From positions 187,204-251,203 of the forward strand of contig NZ_QRMP01000002.1 of NCBI RefSeq assembly GCF_003473295.1: a stretch of DNA of 64,000 nucleotides, read 5' to 3'. Both the position numbers and the translations under genes were made by a program. The notes beneath the pieces were generated by a model. It worked only from the letters and a program-made list of their open reading frames with translations. It was not told the DNA's origin and searched no databases. Origin of the DNA: Parabacteroides sp. AM08-6. Its GTDB lineage: Bacteria > Bacteroidota > Bacteroidia > Bacteroidales > Tannerellaceae. Shown in pieces: positions 6,871 to 14,928 of this stretch (the stretch's first letter is position 1; the number at the start of each line of letters is the position of its first letter).

Positions 6871-9033
6871 ATGAAGAAAAAATTCATACTCTCTCTGGCC
6901 GCCGTGGTTTTCTCTCTGCCGGTTGTGGCCGATGAAGGAATGTGGCTGTTGCCTTTGCTGAAACAACAGAAGTTTCCGGAGATGCAGGCACTTGGACTTA
7001 AATTGCAGGATTACGATATATATAGCCCCGACTCGGCTTCTCTGAAGGATGCCGTTGTGATATTCGGCGGGGGCTGTACCGGCGAGATTGTTTCGCCTGA
7101 CGGTCTTTTATTGACCAATCATCATTGCGGATACAGTCAGATACAGAAGCATAGTTCGCTGGAACATGATTATTTGACGGATGGTTTTTGGGCCATGTCG
7201 CGCGAACAGGAACTACCTAATCCGGGATTGACTGTTACTTTTATCGACAAGATAGAGGATGTGACGGATTATGTGATGAAAGAATTGGAAAAAGATACCG
7301 ACCCTAATAGCATGAATTTCCTTTCTCCCAAATACCTGAACGGCTTGGCCAAAGAGAAAGTGGGTGAGAAGTTCTTGCAGGATAATCCCGGAACTGAGGT
7401 TGAAATCAAGGCTTTCTATGGCGGAAATGTCTATTATATGTTCACTAAAAAGATTTATTCGGATGTCCGCCTTGTCGGTGCTCCGCCTTCGGCTATAGGA
7501 AAGTTCGGAGCGGATACGGACAATTGGATGTGGCCACGGCATACCGGTGACTTTTCCGTCTTTCGTGTTTATGCCGATGCCAATGGCAATCCTGCGGAAT
7601 ATTCCGAAAACAATGTCCCGCTACGTCCCAAACGTTGGTTCAAAATATCCATCAAAGGTGTGGAGGAAGATGATTATGCTATGATGATGGGCTTCCCCGG
7701 ACGTACGAATAAATATTATACATCTTGGGAGGTGGCCGAACGGCGGGATATAGATAATACGGTGCGCATCAATATGCGTGACCTGCGTCAGAAAGTGATG
7801 CTGGAGGAAATGTTGAAAGACCCTTCAGTGCGTATCCAGTATTCCAGTAAATATGCGGGTTCGACAAATGCTTACAAGAATGCTATCGGCTGTAACTGGG
7901 CTATCGGGAAACGGAATTTCGAACAAGTGAAGAAAGAAGAACAGGATAAATTGATTGCTTGGTCGAAGAAGATGTGTGAACCGGCTTATCCGGAAGCTCT
8001 TCTGATTCTGGAGCAGATTATTTCCGACCGTAAAGACCTGCGTTTCCGTAGTTGGATGTTGGATGAGGCAATTAGCCGGGGTATCGAATTTAGCAAGGTT
8101 CCGACAAGCGTGCAGTCGGTCATTAATGCCCTGAAAGAGAAAGACCGGGAAAAGATTCGCGAACAAATGCATCTGCTTGAGTTGGCTTATCACCGGTTCG
8201 CAGATAAAGATTATGCGCCGGAAGTGGATAAGAAGATAGCCAAAGTGTTGCTGAAAGAATACTGCCGCCAGATTTCTCCTAAAAAGCAACCGGCTTATTT
8301 CTCTTTGATTGATAAGAAGTTCAAAGGAGACACGGATTGTTTTGTCGATTATCTATTTGAGAAGTCTATTTTCGGGAGTGAAGATAATTTCAATAAATTC
8401 AAAGCCCGTCCCTCTGTCAAAGCCTTGGAGCATGATCCGATGATACAATTTGCCCGGTCTGTTCAGGATGAGAAAAATGCCATTGCCGCTTCTTTGAAAG
8501 ATTTTGAAGATGGCTATTCGTTGGCTCATCGGACATACGTGAAAGGGTTGTTGGCCATGTATGGCAATCAGGCTAACTTCCCGGATGCTAATTTTACACT
8601 CCGTTTGACTTACGGACAGGTAAAAGGATATAGTCCGCGCGATTGTGATTATTACGGTCACCAGACTACTCTGGACGGAGTGATGGAAAAAGAAGATTCG
8701 ACGAACTGGGAGTTTGTGGTTCCCGAACGTCTGAAGGAGTTGTATAATACCCGGGATTTCGGCCGTTACCGGATGTCGGATGGAAGAATGCCGGTCGCTT
8801 TCAGTGCTACCACCCATACGACAGGGGGTAATTCCGGTAGTCCGGTATTGAATGCCAATGGCGAACTGATTGGCATCAATTTCGACCGGAACTGGGAAGG
8901 TGTAGGAGGCGATATTCAGTATTTGCCCGATTATCAACGTAGTATAATTGTCGATATCCGGTATGTCCTTTTCCTGATAGATAAGTATGCCGGAGCCGGT
9001 TATTTACTGGAAGAGATGGAGCTGGCAGAATAG
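6871..9033 (+). CDS. dpp11: S46 dipeptidyl-peptidase 11 (Asp/Glu-specific)
   Basis: This exported 720-aa serine exopeptidase has a signal peptide of about 20 residues ending VVA-DEG. The chymotrypsin-like triad is visible: His85 in TNHHCGY, Asp227 in HTGDF and Ser655 in GGNSGSP. Arg673 in the segment NFDRNWEG occupies the S1 position that gives DPP11 its preference for acidic P1 residues; DPP7 has Gly there. Residue numbers and total length match P. gingivalis DPP11. It releases N-terminal dipeptides with Asp or Glu second, feeding peptide catabolism in the periplasm. It is a single gene with its own promoter at 6755-6785 and converges on the ORF at 9035. Confidence 0.95.
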   Translation: MKKKFILSLAAVVFSLPVVADEGMWLLPLLKQQKFPEMQALGLKLQDYDIYSPDSASLKDAVVIFGGGCTGEIVSPDGLLLTNHHCGYSQIQKHSSLEHDYLTDGFWAMSREQELPNPGLTVTFIDKIEDVTDYVMKELEKDTDPNSMNFLSPKYLNGLAKEKVGEKFLQDNPGTEVEIKAFYGGNVYYMFTKKIYSDVRLVGAPPSAIGKFGADTDNWMWPRHTGDFSVFRVYADANGNPAEYSENNVPLRPKRWFKISIKGVEEDDYAMMMGFPGRTNKYYTSWEVAERRDIDNTVRINMRDLRQKVMLEEMLKDPSVRIQYSSKYAGSTNAYKNAIGCNWAIGKRNFEQVKKEEQDKLIAWSKKMCEPAYPEALLILEQIISDRKDLRFRSWMLDEAISRGIEFSKVPTSVQSVINALKEKDREKIREQMHLLELAYHRFADKDYAPEVDKKIAKVLLKEYCRQISPKKQPAYFSLIDKKFKGDTDCFVDYLFEKSIFGSEDNFNKFKARPSVKALEHDPMIQFARSVQDEKNAIAASLKDFEDGYSLAHRTYVKGLLAMYGNQANFPDANFTLRLTYGQVKGYSPRDCDYYGHQTTLDGVMEKEDSTNWEFVVPERLKELYNTRDFGRYRMSDGRMPVAFSATTHTTGGNSGSPVLNANGELIGINFDRNWEGVGGDIQYLPDYQRSIIVDIRYVLFLIDKYAGAGYLLEEMELAE

Positions 9034-9034
9034 C

Positions 9035-9490
9035 TTATTGTTTTTTCTCTTCCAAACGAGTGAGAGAACCTATTATCATATCTTTGGGAAGATCCGGATC
9101 GGTTTTCATCTCGACATCAACAGTATCATGTTGGATTTTAACTATTTGTTCTTTATATCCTATATATGAGAAGGTTAAATATTTAGTGGTATCTTCTATC
9201 GAGAGGGTATATCTTCCGTCCATTCCGGCAATTGTACCGTTGGTTGCGAAAGCGGAAGTGCCTTCGCGTACGCTTGCTCCAATGGCCAATTCACCTGAAT
9301 CGCAAGTTACAATTCCGGTTATAATCCTTTTGTTTTGTGTAGTATCGGGAAGTGTCGTATTGTAATACTTTTTACTACATGTGGTAAGTAATCTCTGAAA
9401 ACCGTAAGACTTTTGCGGAAGAAGCGGAAGGTTTTTCAATGGATTATCTTCTTCGGGGTACGAAAAAGGGGTTGCCTGACTTTTTATCAT
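9035..9490 (-). CDS. Carboxypeptidase-like regulatory domain ORF, start doubtful, possible remnant
   Basis: The 151-codon frame encodes one clear domain at residues about 56-130 (ITGIVTCDSGELAIGASV, GMDGRYTLSI, YLTFSYIGYKEQIVKI). It resembles the beta-sandwich found at the N-terminus of SusC-type receptors, and the frame ends about 20 residues after it. The only upstream ATG (9490) lies inside the terminator hairpin at 9463-9506, which makes that start unlikely. A TTG at 9439 would give a poor lipoprotein-like leader ending LLTTC. I see no promoter after the terminator. It is either a small lipoprotein starting at TTG or a decayed fragment. Confidence 0.5.
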   Translation of the reverse strand: MIKSQATPFSYPEEDNPLKNLPLLPQKSYGFQRLLTTCSKKYYNTTLPDTTQNKRIITGIVTCDSGELAIGASVREGTSAFATNGTIAGMDGRYTLSIEDTTKYLTFSYIGYKEQIVKIQHDTVDVEMKTDPDLPKDMIIGSLTRLEEKKQ

Positions 9491-9506
9491 CAGGCAACCC
9501 CTTTTT
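9463..9506 (-). terminator. Strong bidirectional intrinsic terminator
   Basis: A 12-bp perfect stem (GGGGTTGCCTGA with TCAGGCAACCCC) has a 10-base loop. It is flanked by five A on the left and five T on the right, so it works in either direction. On the minus strand it closes the kinase/56-aa operon 22 bases after the stop at 9529. Confidence 0.88.
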
Positions 9507-9528
9507 GTAATATTTCCTATTTGAATAG

Positions 9529-9699
9529 TTAAAACATACCTTTTTCCAAATCAGCTGCTTTTACACGGAATACATATCCGTTACGCGAAAAAACAAGTTC
9601 GCCGTCTTCTTTCTTTTTCTGGTTAACTAAACGCTGAAAAGCTATATTGGCACCTTTCACTATATTCTCTTCAAATTCTCTTACTTCTTGCTCATTCAT
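9529..9699 (-). CDS. 56-aa protein overlapping the zeta-like kinase gene
   Basis: ATG at 9699 opens a 56-codon frame beginning MNEQEVREFEENIVKG and ending AADLEKGMF. The first half is a charged, probably helical segment. The second half (GELVFSRNGYVFRVKA) looks like a beta-hairpin. Its start codon lies 8 bases inside the end of the kinase gene (stop TGA at 9692-9694), so the two are almost certainly translationally coupled. A terminator follows directly. Such overlap suggests a partner or antitoxin of the kinase, but I recognise no family, and in classical epsilon-zeta systems the antitoxin gene comes first. Confidence 0.75.
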   Translation of the reverse strand: MNEQEVREFEENIVKGANIAFQRLVNQKKKEDGELVFSRNGYVFRVKAADLEKGMF

Positions 9700-10267
9700 G
9701 ATGTTCAAGTTTTGTATAAATAACTGAATTATATATCTCTTTTTTTTCGCTCCTGAAGCCTTTGGCGATTACTTCCATCGGCGACATAGAGTTGTCTGTT
9801 ATCATCCAATAATCACAAATGGGGATATATAGTTCAAAGAGATTATGAATACCCGCCTCGTAACGACGACGAATTGTACTCTCCGGAATGTTATGACCTC
9901 CGGCTGCTACTCTCATTTTAACTCGTTCCACTGCCAAATCCGGCGTATTCAACCAGAAATAAAGCAATGTTACATAATACCCTTCCCTTTGTGCTTCCCG
10001 TATCAAGTTTGCGACCGAACGGGTGGCCAGCGTAGTTTCCATCGCGAACGTCTCGCCGGCGGCGATTAGTTCTTTAATACGTTTATACATAATACGACTG
10101 GCTTCAACGGCTACCGCGATACTATCAGCATTAAAAGGGGAAAGCCCCTTGGCAATCTCGTCGGAATTGACAAACTCCTTGCACTTCAGCATTTCCGGTA
10201 GAATTGTGAAGGAAGCGGTTGTCTTACCTGCTCCGTTGCATCCCGATATTATATATAAGTATGGCAC
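9692..10267 (-). CDS. Zeta-toxin-like P-loop kinase
   Basis: This 191-aa cytoplasmic nucleotide kinase has Walker A GCNGAGKTT at residues 9-17 and the acidic substrate motif FVNSDEIAKGLSP near 32-44. METTLAT near 77 and the arginine-rich lid (ERVKMRVAAGGHNIPESTIRRRYEAG) are also present. These features place it with zeta toxin/AAA family kinases, some of which phosphorylate UDP-N-acetylglucosamine; the substrate here is unknown. The start is GTG at 10267, because the next ATG lies beyond the P-loop. It forms a two-gene operon with the overlapping 56-aa gene, with a TATATTTG promoter at 10288-10295. It could also be a housekeeping kinase without toxicity. Confidence 0.85.
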   Translation of the reverse strand: MPYLYIISGCNGAGKTTASFTILPEMLKCKEFVNSDEIAKGLSPFNADSIAVAVEASRIMYKRIKELIAAGETFAMETTLATRSVANLIREAQREGYYVTLLYFWLNTPDLAVERVKMRVAAGGHNIPESTIRRRYEAGIHNLFELYIPICDYWMITDNSMSPMEVIAKGFRSEKKEIYNSVIYTKLEHHE

Positions 10268-10287
10268 TATTTGCTGTTTTAACGTGA

Positions 10288-10295
10288 CAAATATA
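10288..10295 (-). promoter_or_regulatory. Candidate -7 box (TATATTTG) of the kinase operon
   Basis: This minus-strand TAnnTTTG match lies about 20 bases before the GTG start at 10267, which would give a very short leader. No clear -33 element is visible. Confidence 0.42.
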
Positions 10296-10438
10296 GATAA
10301 TAGTTTTATATGTTGTATACTTTTATTCTCAAAAATCGTGAAAATGTGCAGAAAATGTACTGGTAAGTGACCGGTTTGTTATGGAAACACCCGGTTTGGT
10401 GTGATTTAATACCTTTGTAAATGTCTTGCAATAGAAGG

Positions 10439-11566
10439 TTATACATATAGTAAGTCGCTCATTATGCTATCAGAAATGAAGATTCCCTGCTTGGATAGTT
10501 TCAAAGTGTCATTTTCGAGGGAAAGTAGTCCTTGTGTTAAATGTGGGGAGGCCATCTCCAAACAATAGGCAAATTTTTTTTCTCCGAACAGCTTTTTCAG
10601 GTCGGAAAGTTTCACTCCCCACATGGTTCGAAGTCCGGTTATGATAAAATCATTGTATCGGGTGTTAATATCCAGTTCCTCTTTTTCGGTATCGGGCTGG
10701 TTTTCCGAAATGCCTTTCAGGTAATGGGGAAGAGAGGATATATTCCATTGTCGGTTTGTTCCGTTGTACGAATGAGCGGCGGGGCCGAGGCCGAGATATT
10801 TCTTCCCGGTCCAGTATGCGCTGTTGTGACGGGAAATAAAGCCGGGACGGGCAAAGTTGGATATTTCGTAATGTAGGTAGCCGGCATCGGCCAATATATA
10901 TATTAATGTAGAGAAAAACGATACGCTCAACTCATCCTCTACGGGGATTATCTTTTCGGCTTGCATCAATCTATAGAGAGTTGTCCCTTCTTCATAGATT
11001 AAATGGTAGGCGGAGATATGGGGAATATCCAGCCGGAGCGCATCACGAAGGTTGCTTTCCCACTCTTTCTCGGTTTGTCCGGGTAAGCCATATATCAGGT
11101 CGATACTGATATTATGGATATCGTTATCCTTACATCGTTCGACGGCTTGAAATGCTTGTTCGCGGCTATGACGCCGGTTCAGGAAGCGCAGGTCTGCCTC
11201 TTTGAAACTTTGTACCCCCATACTAATCCGGTTGAAGGGAAATAAGCGGAGATTGGCTGCATATTCGGCGGTCATATCGTCCGGATTGGCTTCCAGTGTG
11301 ATTTCGGCGGATGTGTCGACTGGAAATATACGGTATATGGCTTCGAATATCCGGCTAAAATCGGCTGCTTGCAGCTGGGAGGGCGTTCCTCCCCCGAAAT
11401 AAATGGTTTCGAGGGATTCGTCTCCGAGATAGTTTTTTCTGAGTTCCATCTCCTGAATGATTGCGTCTATATATGGTTCTTTATACTTCATTTCCGTATT
11501 GGAATAGAAGTCGCAGTATAAACACCGTTTGGCGCAAAAGGGAACATGGATGTAAAGACCTGCCAT
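10439..11566 (-). CDS. hemW: Radical SAM heme chaperone HemW
   Basis: This 375-aa cytoplasmic protein has the radical-SAM cluster motif CAKRCLYCDF near the N-terminus (residues about 11-20). It also has YFGGGTPSQL, the SAM-binding EANPDD segment, MGVQSF and the YHLIYEEGTTLY and GLGPAAHSY motifs of the HemN/HemW family. The N-terminus AGLYIHVPFC without the longer HemN leader, and length under 400, identify HemW rather than the coproporphyrinogen dehydrogenase HemN. HemW binds heme and is proposed to deliver it to acceptor proteins. It is monocistronic with promoter TATCTTTG at 11594-11601. Confidence 0.93.
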   Translation of the reverse strand: MAGLYIHVPFCAKRCLYCDFYSNTEMKYKEPYIDAIIQEMELRKNYLGDESLETIYFGGGTPSQLQAADFSRIFEAIYRIFPVDTSAEITLEANPDDMTAEYAANLRLFPFNRISMGVQSFKEADLRFLNRRHSREQAFQAVERCKDNDIHNISIDLIYGLPGQTEKEWESNLRDALRLDIPHISAYHLIYEEGTTLYRLMQAEKIIPVEDELSVSFFSTLIYILADAGYLHYEISNFARPGFISRHNSAYWTGKKYLGLGPAAHSYNGTNRQWNISSLPHYLKGISENQPDTEKEELDINTRYNDFIITGLRTMWGVKLSDLKKLFGEKKFAYCLEMASPHLTQGLLSLENDTLKLSKQGIFISDSIMSDLLYV

Positions 11567-11593
11567 TTTTAGATGCTAAAAATATTAGAAAAG

Positions 11594-11601
11594 CAAAGAT
11601 A
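11594..11601 (-). promoter_or_regulatory. Candidate -7 box (TATCTTTG) of hemW
   Basis: This perfect minus-strand TAnnTTTG lies about 28 bases upstream of ATG 11566. Confidence 0.5.
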
Positions 11602-11738
11602 GGCAAATCTTTTCATTGTGATGAAATATTTGTAATTTTCATATTATCGGGAGATTACGTGCGGACTGTTAAATAACATAGTTCTCAAACACCGGGTGAT
11701 AATTGCTTTTCTCCTTTACAATCTCTAATTTGCGCCTC

Positions 11739-11755
11739 GTGAACAAACGGTTCAC
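11739..11755. promoter_or_regulatory. Inverted repeat GTGAAC-N5-GTTCAC upstream of the EF-G paralogue
   Basis: A perfect 6+6 bp palindrome with 5-base spacer lies 43 bases before ATG 11798, next to an imperfect -7-like TAATTTG (about 11727-11733). The position suits a regulator-binding site controlling the EF-G gene. The regulator is unknown. Confidence 0.4.
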
Positions 11756-11797
11756 AAGTCAATCATTATTGTTAAACACAAATTATACCTTGATATC

Positions 11798-13954
11798 ATG
11801 AAAGTATACCAAACAAACGAAATCAAGAACATCTCTATCTTGGGAAGTTCGGGCTCTGGGAAAACCACTCTCGCTGAAGCTATGCTTTACGAGGGTGGAG
11901 TTATAAAACGTCGCGGAACTGTAGACGCAGGAAATACAGTGAGCGATTATTTCCCGGTTGAGAAGGAGTATGGTTACTCGGTGTTCTCGACCGTTTTCAG
12001 TGTAGAATGGCAGGATAGAAAGTTGAATTTCATTGATTGTCCGGGTTCCGACGATTTTATCGGAGGAGCAGTTTCCGCCTTGAATGTAACAGATACCGCT
12101 TTAATGGTTCTGAATGCCCAGTATGGCGTGGAAGTAGGTACAATCAACCAGTTCCGGTATACCGAACAATTCCATAAGCCGGTTATTTTTGTTGTCAATC
12201 AATTGGATAACGACAAGGCTGATTATGACGGGACTATTTCCCAGTTACGCGAACAGTGGGGAAGTAAGATTGTTCCAATCCAGTATCCGATTTCTACGGG
12301 GGCATCTTTTAATGCCGTAGTTGACGTTCTGAAGATGAAGATGTATCGTTGGAAGCCGGAAGGAGGCGTACCGGATGTGTTGGAAATCCCGGCAGAGGAA
12401 ATGGATAAGGCGATGGAACTTCATAAGGCACTCGTTGAGGCTGCAGCTGAAAACGATGATATGTTGATGGAAAAGTTCTTCGAGGAAGGTACGTTGAGTG
12501 AAGACGATATGCGTGCAGGTATTCGTGCCGGTCTGGTTATCCGAGGCATGTATCCGGTGTTCTGTGTTTGTGCGGGACGCGACATGTGCGTACGCCGTAC
12601 ACTCGAATTTCTTGGAAATGTAGTTCCTTGTACCGATAAAATGCCACGTCCGGTAACAACTTCCGGCGTGGAAGTAACTCCCGATTCCAACGGGCCGACC
12701 AGCTTGTTTTTCTTTAAGACGACGGTGGAACCGCATATTGGTCAGGTGTCATATTTTAAAGTGATATCAGGGAAAGTAAAAGAAGGTGATGATTTGTTGA
12801 ATGCCGACCGGGGTTCGAAAGAACGTATTGCGCAGTTATTTACTGTTGCCGGCCAGACTCGTGTCCAGGTGCCGGAAATGGTTGCCGGCGATATAGGTGC
12901 TACCGTTAAACTGAAAGAAGTGCGTCGGGGAAATACTCTGAATGGGAAAGGATGCGATTATCGTTTCGACTTTATAAAATATCCGGATCCGAAGTTCCGT
13001 CGTGCCATTAAGCCGGTGAATGAGGCCGATGCCGAAAAGATGATGGAAATTCTGATGCGTATGCGTGAAGAGGACCCGACATGGGTAATCGAGCAATCGA
13101 AAGAATTGAAACAAACGATTGTTTCCGGTCAGGGTGAATTCCATCTGCGTACCTTGAAATGGAGAATTGAAAATAATGATAAATTGCCGATTGAATTCTT
13201 CGAACCGAAAATTCCGTATCGGGAAACAATCACAAAGGCATCCCGTGCCGACTACCGTCATAAGAAACAATCCGGTGGTGCGGGCCAGTTCGGTGAAGTT
13301 CATCTGATTGTTGAACCGTATTACGAAGGTATGCCGGCTCCGGATACTTATCGTTTCGGCGGACAGGAATTTAAGATTAGCGTACGCGACACGCAGACAA
13401 TTGATTTGGAATGGGGTGGAAAACTGGTATTTATAAACAGTATCGTAGGGGGCGCCATCGACGCCCGTTTCCTACCGGCTATCCTGAAAGGTATTATGGC
13501 ACGTATGGAGCAGGGACCGTTGACTGGTTCGTATGCCCGCGATGTGCGCATCATTGTCTATGACGGAAAGATGCACCCGGTTGACAGTAATGAAATTTCG
13601 TTCATGCTGGCTGGCCGTAATGCTTTCAGCACAGCCTTTAAAGAAGCCGGTCCGAAAATTTTGGAACCTGTATATGATGTGGAAGTCTCGGTCCCGGCTG
13701 ATTATTTGGGCGACGTAATGAGTGATTTGCAAGGACGTCGTGCCATTATCATGGGTATGAATAGTGAAAAAGGCTACGAAAAGCTTTTAGCAAAAGTGCC
13801 TTTGAAAGAGATGTCTACGTATTCGACTTCTTTAAGTTCCATCACCGGTGGACGTGCTTCATTTACAATGAAGTTTGCCAGCTATGAACTGGTTCCGTCG
13901 GATGTTCAGGAAAAGTTGTTGAAGGCATACGAGGCAACTCAGGCAGAAGATTGA
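11798..13954 (+). CDS. EF-G paralogue (EF-G2 type) with altered GTPase motifs
   Basis: This 718-aa translation elongation factor G family protein covers all five domains, including domain IV and the C-terminal domain (FMLAGRNAFSTAF, SDLQGRRAIIMGM). The P-loop GSSGSGKTT (16-24) is intact, but G3 reads DCPGSDDF (80-87) instead of DTPGHVDF, so the catalytic histidine is Ser84. G4 is NQLD (134-137) instead of NKMD, and switch I is divergent (EKEYGYSVF). B. thetaiotaomicron has an EF-G paralogue, EF-G2, reported to support translation without GTPase activity and to be needed for gut colonisation. This gene is a likely orthologue. The standard fusA, normally in the ribosomal str operon, is not in the window. 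An intrinsic terminator follows at 13979. Confidence 0.87.
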   Translation: MKVYQTNEIKNISILGSSGSGKTTLAEAMLYEGGVIKRRGTVDAGNTVSDYFPVEKEYGYSVFSTVFSVEWQDRKLNFIDCPGSDDFIGGAVSALNVTDTALMVLNAQYGVEVGTINQFRYTEQFHKPVIFVVNQLDNDKADYDGTISQLREQWGSKIVPIQYPISTGASFNAVVDVLKMKMYRWKPEGGVPDVLEIPAEEMDKAMELHKALVEAAAENDDMLMEKFFEEGTLSEDDMRAGIRAGLVIRGMYPVFCVCAGRDMCVRRTLEFLGNVVPCTDKMPRPVTTSGVEVTPDSNGPTSLFFFKTTVEPHIGQVSYFKVISGKVKEGDDLLNADRGSKERIAQLFTVAGQTRVQVPEMVAGDIGATVKLKEVRRGNTLNGKGCDYRFDFIKYPDPKFRRAIKPVNEADAEKMMEILMRMREEDPTWVIEQSKELKQTIVSGQGEFHLRTLKWRIENNDKLPIEFFEPKIPYRETITKASRADYRHKKQSGGAGQFGEVHLIVEPYYEGMPAPDTYRFGGQEFKISVRDTQTIDLEWGGKLVFINSIVGGAIDARFLPAILKGIMARMEQGPLTGSYARDVRIIVYDGKMHPVDSNEISFMLAGRNAFSTAFKEAGPKILEPVYDVEVSVPADYLGDVMSDLQGRRAIIMGMNSEKGYEKLLAKVPLKEMSTYSTSLSSITGGRASFTMKFASYELVPSDVQEKLLKAYEATQAED

Positions 13955-13978
13955 TTTTGGATCTTTTAATAATTAGGA

Positions 13979-14012
13979 AAGGCTGCTCCTGTGAAGGAGT
14001 GGCCTTTTTTTC
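13979..14012 (+). terminator. Intrinsic terminator of the EF-G paralogue
   Basis: The interrupted stem is AAGGC-tg-CTCC, a loop, then GGAG-tg-GCCTT. It is followed by a run of T and begins 25 bases after the stop codon. Confidence 0.82.
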
Positions 14013-14127
14013 TGTTTGTCCGGTAAGGGCATACTGTAGCAACTGAAAATGAAAAGGTTTCTTCATCTTGTTGTTGTCTGAGTGTAATATAGATTGTGTT
14101 TTTTTGTAGCGTGTTAATAAAAAGAAC

Positions 14128-14928
14128 ATGAAACAACGAAAATACTATCCGACGATTGTCCTTTCGGACATTCACTTGGGATCAGAGCATTCCAGGACAG
14201 AGGAGGTGACTAACTTCCTGAAACATGTAAACTGTGACCGTTTGATACTGAACGGTGATATTATCGATGGCTGGCAATTGCAGAAATCCGGCAAACGCTG
14301 GAAACAACAACATACTGATTTTTTTAAGGTCTTGATGAAGATGATGGAAAAGCAAGGAACCGAAATTATTTATGTTCGTGGAAACCATGATGATTTCCTG
14401 GATAATCTGGTCCCTTTTTCTTTTTCTAATCTCTTTATTGTGAAAGATTATATCCTGAATAGTCATGGCAAACGTTATCTGGTGACGCACGGAGATATTT
14501 TTGATACGATAACGACAAATATGCGTTGGCTTGCTATGCTAGGGGATATCGGATATACATTTCTGCTTTGGTTGAATCGGATTTATAATCAGAAAAGAGA
14601 AAAACAAGGAAAACCCTATTTTTCTCTCTCACAACACGTCAAACATAAAGTGAAAAGTGCCGTTTCGTATATTTCCGATTTCGAGAAAGAACTTGTTAAG
14701 CTTGTGGAAGTGAAGAAATTGGATGGCATTATATGTGGACATATTCATCAGGCAGCTAATGTCTGGTATGGGAATATCCATTATTTGAATTCCGGAGATT
14801 GGGTGGAAAGCCTGACAGCTCTGGTAGAAAATGAACAAGGAGAGTGGAGCATTGTTTCTTATGATAGAGAAGTGTATACGGAAAAAGAAACAGCCGTATC
14901 GAAATTATTTTATGCGGAAGTCGTATGA
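14128..14928 (+). CDS. Metallophosphoesterase, UDP-2,3-diacylglucosamine diphosphatase-like
   Basis: This 266-aa calcineurin-like phosphoesterase has the full set of metal-binding motifs: LSDIHLG (12-18), NGDIIDGW (about 48-55), RGNHDD, VTHGD and CGHIH. The general layout is that of LpxH-family enzymes that cleave UDP-2,3-diacylglucosamine in lipid A synthesis. Many Bacteroidetes carry such proteins beside glycosyltransferases, and it might act on another lipid-linked or nucleotide diphosphate. Its stop overlaps the start of the glycosyltransferase by 4 bases (ATGA), so the two are translationally coupled. Confidence 0.82.
   Translation: MKQRKYYPTIVLSDIHLGSEHSRTEEVTNFLKHVNCDRLILNGDIIDGWQLQKSGKRWKQQHTDFFKVLMKMMEKQGTEIIYVRGNHDDFLDNLVPFSFSNLFIVKDYILNSHGKRYLVTHGDIFDTITTNMRWLAMLGDIGYTFLLWLNRIYNQKREKQGKPYFSLSQHVKHKVKSAVSYISDFEKELVKLVEVKKLDGIICGHIHQAANVWYGNIHYLNSGDWVESLTALVENEQGEWSIVSYDREVYTEKETAVSKLFYAEVV

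Noticed and set aside
10410..10417. Plus-strand TACCTTTG promoter-like box
   Set aside because: Nothing is encoded downstream on the plus strand except the antisense of hemW, and no -33 element fits.
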